Shown here: in pieces, positions 60,990 through 64,000 of the stretch
How the letters are laid out: each line of letters starts with the position of its first letter
How positions within the stretch are numbered: the first letter of the stretch is position 1
NCBI RefSeq assembly: GCF_013181195.1
Contig: NZ_SMZP01000006.1
Location: 248,001 to 312,000, forward strand
Source: Caulobacter sp. RHG1
Lineage (GTDB): Bacteria > Pseudomonadota > Alphaproteobacteria > Caulobacterales > Caulobacteraceae
Length of the DNA: 64,000 nt
Direction of reading: 5' to 3'
Translations under genes and position numbers: made by a program
Notes under the pieces: model-generated
Databases searched by the model: none
What the model was told of the DNA's origin: nothing
The model's input: only the letters and a program-made list of their open reading frames with translations

Positions 60990-61130
60990 TCGTCGAAGAT
61001 TTCTATTCCCAGGGACCTTAATCTCTCTATCGGGACCTGTTCCCTCCCGTGCCCGTGGCTGCGGGAACACGGGGCCCACCTGTAACTAACAGGTTCGAGT
61101 GGATTGAAACGTCTTCACGGTTCTTCGCGG
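60990..61130 (+). ncRNA. ssrS: Probable 6S RNA
   Basis: No coding frame. It lies just upstream of the 5-formyltetrahydrofolate cyclo-ligase gene, the standard site of ssrS in proteobacteria. The 5' part (CGAAGA at 60994-60999) can pair with TCTTCG at 61122-61127, closing a rod. Within it CCCGTG...CACGGG arms around 61046-61074 fold, and GACCTGTTCCC and CCCACCTG resemble alphaproteobacterial 6S sequence as I remember it. 6S binds the housekeeping RNA polymerase holoenzyme. Ends are approximate. Confidence 0.6.
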
Positions 61131-61162
61131 CGCCGCCACCCTATCTCCCCTATAAGCGGCGA

Positions 61163-61771
61163 ATGACCATCGCCGACCCCGCGGCCGCCAAGACGGCCCT
61201 GCGCATCTTCCTGCGCAACCAGCGCAAGGAACTGGCCCGCCAGCATCCCGAGGCCGACTGGATGATCGCCGAGGCGGCGCGCGGGCCGTTGGCCAAGCTG
61301 TTTCCCGAGCCCTCCGGCAAGGTCGCGGCGCTGTATCACGGCCTGGGCGCGGAGATTTCGCCGCTGATCCTGGCCGGCCACATGCATGAAGCAGGCTGGA
61401 CCCTGGCCTTGCCGGCGGTCGAGGACGCCGAGGCCGCGCGCATGGTGTTCCGCGCCTGGACGCCTGGTGAGCCGCTGGTCCACGACGCCATCGGCCTGCG
61501 CGGCCCGGCTCCCGAGCAGCCCGCGCTGCAGCCCGATCTTGTGATCGCCCCGCTGCTGGCCTTCCAGCGCGACGGCCTGCGGCTGGGGCAGGGCGGGGGC
61601 TATTACGACCGGGCGCTGGAAGCCCTGCGGGCCCGCAAGCCGGTGGTGGTCATCGGCCTGGCCTACAGCGGCCAGCAGGTCGAAAACCTGCCGACCGAAC
61701 CGCATGATCAAAGGCTGGACGCCATTCTCACAGAAAAAGAGTATATCGCCGTCAATGACATGAGCCGCTGA
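61163..61771 (+). CDS. 5-formyltetrahydrofolate cyclo-ligase
   Basis: 202 residues from ATG 61163; the frame upstream passes through the 6S region. AAKTALRIFLRNQRKEL at the N-terminus, VAALYHGLGAEISPLILAGH, and LLAFQRDGLRLGQGGGYYDR (ATP-binding GxGxGYYDR) identify it. Converts 5-formyl-THF to methenyl-THF. 6S RNA precedes it, as in many proteobacteria. The YmdB-type gene follows 22 bases later, so they may be co-transcribed. Confidence 0.93.
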   Translation: MTIADPAAAKTALRIFLRNQRKELARQHPEADWMIAEAARGPLAKLFPEPSGKVAALYHGLGAEISPLILAGHMHEAGWTLALPAVEDAEAARMVFRAWTPGEPLVHDAIGLRGPAPEQPALQPDLVIAPLLAFQRDGLRLGQGGGYYDRALEALRARKPVVVIGLAYSGQQVENLPTEPHDQRLDAILTEKEYIAVNDMSR

Positions 61772-61793
61772 CGGCTCGCTCTAAGGACTTTCG

Positions 61794-62615
61794 ATGCGTT
61801 TCGCCTTCTTCGGCGATGTCGTCGGCAAGTCGGGCCGCGACGGCCTGGCCGACCATCTGCCTGATCTTCGCCGCCGTCTCGGCCTCGAGTTCGTGATCAT
61901 CAACGCCGAGAACGCCGCGGCCGGCTTCGGCATCACCGAGAACACCGCCCGCGAGCTGTTCGACGCCGGCGCCGACTGCCTGACCCTGGGCAATCACAGC
62001 TGGGACCAGCGCGAGGCCCTGACCTACATCGTGCGCGAGCCACGCCTGATCCGGCCGGCCAACTACCCGATCCTGTCCGACGCCCCGGGCCGGGGCAGCC
62101 ATCTCTTCCAGACCGACTCGGGCAAGACCGTGTTCGTGGTGAACCTGCTGGGCCGGGTGCACATGGACGCCATGGACGACCCGTTCGCCGCCGCTGACCG
62201 CGAGCTGGACAAGGCCCCGCTGGGCCAGGTGGCCGACGCGGTGATCGTCGACATGCACTGCGAGGCGACGTCCGAGAAGATGGCCATGGGCCACTATTGC
62301 GACGGCCGCGCCAGCCTGGTGGTGGGCACTCACACCCACGTGCCGACCGCCGATTGCCAGATCCTGCCGGGCGGCACCGCCTACCAGACCGACGCCGGCG
62401 CCTGCGCCGACTATGACAGCGTCATCGGCAACCAGAAGGAAGAGCCGCTGCGCCGGTTCACCACCAAGATCAGCGGCGGCCGCTACACCCCGGCCAGCGG
62501 TCCGGCGACGATCTGCGGCGTGTTTGTCGAGACCGACGACCGCACCGGCCAGGCCGTGCGGGTCGAGCCGATCCGCGTCGGCGGTCGCCTGAAGCAGGCG
62601 ATCCCGGAAGTCTGA
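61794..62615 (+). CDS. YmdB-type metallophosphoesterase (2',3'-cyclic nucleotide phosphodiesterase family)
   Basis: 273 residues. MRFAFFGDVVGKSGRDGLAD, NAENAAAGFGITENTARELF, LTLGNHSWDQREAL and VVGTHTHVPTADCQILPGGT form the two-metal centre of the TIGR00282 family. The group includes Bacillus YmdB. Acts on cyclic nucleotides. Same strand and 22 bases from the cyclo-ligase. Confidence 0.92.
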   Translation: MRFAFFGDVVGKSGRDGLADHLPDLRRRLGLEFVIINAENAAAGFGITENTARELFDAGADCLTLGNHSWDQREALTYIVREPRLIRPANYPILSDAPGRGSHLFQTDSGKTVFVVNLLGRVHMDAMDDPFAAADRELDKAPLGQVADAVIVDMHCEATSEKMAMGHYCDGRASLVVGTHTHVPTADCQILPGGTAYQTDAGACADYDSVIGNQKEEPLRRFTTKISGGRYTPASGPATICGVFVETDDRTGQAVRVEPIRVGGRLKQAIPEV

Positions 62616-62617
62616 GC

Positions 62618-63673
62618 CTAGTCGCTGGCCGGCCCGGTGGAGTCCCGCACGATCAGCGTGTGGGGATGCATCAGCTGGCGGGGTTCGCCGCCGCCGTCGC
62701 GCTGGCGGCGGATTTCCTCCAGCACCAGGTCGACGGCCGCGCGGGCCATGGCCGCGATCGGCTGGCGCACCGTGGTCAGCGGCGGCCAGATGTTGTCGGC
62801 GATCGAGGTGTCGTCGAAGCCGACGATCGACAGGTCGCCCGGCACGTCCAGGCCCAGGCGATGGGCCAGACCCGCCGCGGCGGCGGCCATGTCGTCATTG
62901 CCGGCGAAGATCGCCGTGGGGCGCTGGTCGCCCGACAGCAGCCGCTCGGCCGCGTCCAGGCCCGAGCGATAGGTGAAATAGCCCTGCTCGACCCGGATGT
63001 CCTCCATGGGCACGCCGGCCGCCTTGAGCGCGCTCATGAAGCCGTCCAGGCGCTGCTGGCTGACCGTCTGGTTGGGGTGACCCTTGATAAAGCCGAACCG
63101 CTTGTGGCCCAGGCCGATCAGGTGCTGGGTCAGCTCGAAGGCGGCGGCCTCGTTGTCGATGCGGATGGTGGCCATGTCGGCGCTGGCCAGACCCGGCGCC
63201 ACGGCCACGGCGGCCGCGCCCGCGGCCTTGATCTCGGCCAGCACCTGCGGGCTCTCGCACAGCGGCGGCGGCAGGATCAGGCCATCGACGCCGGTCTTCA
63301 GCAGGCGGGCCAGGGTGGCCCCGGCCAGCTCGGGCTCGGCGCACTTCTCGATGACGATCTGGGCGCCGGTGCGGCTGCTCTCGTCGAGGGCGCCGACCAG
63401 GAACTCCGACAGGAAGCCCATCGAGGGGTTGTCGTACAGCAGGCCGATGCGGAACGGCGCGCTGCCGGCCAGGCTGCGGGCGGCGGGGTTGGGGGCGTAG
63501 TTGAGGTCGGCGATGGCCTTCTCGACCAGGGCGCGGGTTTCCTCCTTGACGGTGCTCTCGCGATTGATGACCCGCGAAACGGTCATCGGCGAGACGCCCG
63601 CCCGGGCGGCGACGTCACGGATCGTGGCGCTCTGGGTCGTACGACGACGCTGGCGCTCGGTCGGTTGGCTCAT
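62618..63673 (-). CDS. LacI-family transcriptional regulator
   Basis: 351 residues. HTH with hinge: ATIRDVAARAGVSPMTVSRV, YAPNPAARSLAG; then a periplasmic-binding-protein-like effector domain (FRIGLLYDNPSMGFLSEFL, GFDDTSIADNIWPPLTTVRQ). Likely represses sugar or nucleoside genes, but no such gene is adjacent on its strand. Effector and target are unknown. Confidence 0.9.
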   Translation of the reverse strand: MSQPTERQRRRTTQSATIRDVAARAGVSPMTVSRVINRESTVKEETRALVEKAIADLNYAPNPAARSLAGSAPFRIGLLYDNPSMGFLSEFLVGALDESSRTGAQIVIEKCAEPELAGATLARLLKTGVDGLILPPPLCESPQVLAEIKAAGAAAVAVAPGLASADMATIRIDNEAAAFELTQHLIGLGHKRFGFIKGHPNQTVSQQRLDGFMSALKAAGVPMEDIRVEQGYFTYRSGLDAAERLLSGDQRPTAIFAGNDDMAAAAAGLAHRLGLDVPGDLSIVGFDDTSIADNIWPPLTTVRQPIAAMARAAVDLVLEEIRRQRDGGGEPRQLMHPHTLIVRDSTGPASD

Positions 63674-63704
63674 TCTTGTATTTCCGTCCCTTTGCGCGGG
63701 GACA

Positions 63705-63758
63705 CTAGAGCCTGACCGTTTCTGATGGAAACATCAGAAACGGATAATCAGGCTCTAG
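63705..63758. repeat. Long palindrome 1 before mobA
   Basis: CTAGAGCCTGA and TCAGGCTCTAG are perfect outer arms; CCGTTTCTGATG and CATCAGAAACGG inner arms, with a GAAA loop and a 4-base bulge (ATAA). A 23-base-pair hairpin overall. It lies in the LacI regulator's promoter side. Confidence 0.8.
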
Positions 63759-63768
63759 CTCAAACATT

Positions 63769-63819
63769 TTGAGCGTGGCGGGCGCCGAAACCGCTCACAC
63801 TTTCGGCTGCCACGCTCAA
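63769..63819. repeat. Long palindrome 2 before mobA
   Basis: TTGAGCGTGGC and GCCACGCTCAA outer arms, with GCCGAAA and TTTCGGC inside. Only 10 bases from palindrome 1, so the two sit in tandem between divergent genes. Confidence 0.75.
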
Positions 63820-63868
63820 GACCGCTTTGGGTAGAGCTTGGAAGACGGGCGCCTGCTAAGAGCGGGAC

Positions 63869-64000
63869 ATGACTTCGCTCGGCGCCATCATCCTGTGCGG
63901 CGGCGCGTCCCGGCGAATGGGGCGCGATAAGGCCGTGCTCGACTGGGGCGGCGCTCGGGCGGTGGACCGGGTGGCGGCGTTGGCGCGGGCGGTGGGCGCG
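63869..64000 (+). CDS. mobA: Molybdenum cofactor guanylyltransferase, 3' end cut
   Basis: Only the first 44 codons are in the window. SLGAIILCGGASRRMGRDKA is the GTP-binding loop of MobA, followed by VLDWGGARAVDRVAALARAV. It links GMP to molybdopterin. The rest lies outside, so alternative nucleotidyltransferases of this fold cannot be fully excluded. Confidence 0.75.
   Translation, partial: MTSLGAIILCGGASRRMGRDKAVLDWGGARAVDRVAALARAVGA

Noticed and set aside
61083..61110. tRNA T-arm-like AGGTTCGAGTGG
   Set aside because: No acceptor stem or other arms fit; the segment belongs to the probable 6S RNA.
1..64000. CRISPR array, prophage or insertion sequence
   Set aside because: No regularly spaced direct repeats, transposase, integrase or phage structural genes were found.

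Overview
The window is high-GC DNA from an alphaproteobacterium of the Caulobacter type. The basis is gene content recalled from family knowledge: an RcdA (DUF1465) gene, a TrcR/DUF1013 gene, a zauP-zapA pair, a class A penicillin-binding protein whose N-terminus resembles Caulobacter PbpC, a COQ9-type gene, and several STN-domain TonB receptors with FecI/FecR partners. No rRNA, tRNA, CRISPR array, prophage or insertion sequence was seen, and the layout is chromosomal. The species cannot be fixed from this text alone.

Region by region. Positions 1-5.3 kb: the end of a hybrid histidine kinase, folP, a single-domain response regulator, thiD overlapping a nucleotidyltransferase-like gene, and a PhzF-family gene. 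5.3-16.2 kb: rpsU with an apparent CTG start, COQ9, rcdA with two candidate CtrA boxes, a quinone oxidoreductase, trcR, ubiX, two small DUF465 genes, a receiver protein next to a degenerate GGDEF protein, purE-purK, and a CPA2 antiporter. 16.2-26 kb: a GH92 alpha-mannosidase, the PbpC-like PBP, rpmE, an ABC exporter and an MHS-family permease.

26.1-40.2 kb is the most distinctive block. It holds two cell-surface-signalling modules, each an ECF sigma factor overlapping a FecR anti-sigma factor and followed by an STN-domain TonB receptor. Between them lie a secreted penicillin-acylase-type amidohydrolase and a secreted FG-GAP/CRTAC1-type beta-propeller. A pectinesterase follows the second receptor. 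The natural reading is that each receptor senses and imports a ligand and switches on its own sigma factor, with the periplasmic enzymes processing the ligand.

40.2-56 kb: a BCCT transporter, membrane proteins including a 26-residue one, a LemA/DUF2207 pair, a DUF885 peptidase-like protein, a glycerophosphodiesterase, an inositol-monophosphatase-family gene, thiE, a bfd-bfr iron-storage pair behind a candidate Fur box, a cytoplasmic PAS chemoreceptor, and a cluster of small membrane proteins (TspO-like, DUF2834, NrsF-like). 55.7-64 kb: fba, pgk and gap of central glycolysis, then zauP-zapA, a parDE toxin-antitoxin pair, a probable 6S RNA, 5-formyltetrahydrofolate cyclo-ligase, a YmdB-type phosphodiesterase, a LacI regulator and the start of mobA.

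Three families of intergenic inverted repeats recur between genes. Several convergent neighbours share a CTAG or TTAA at their stop codons. All calls are from reading sequence and translations; no database search was run.
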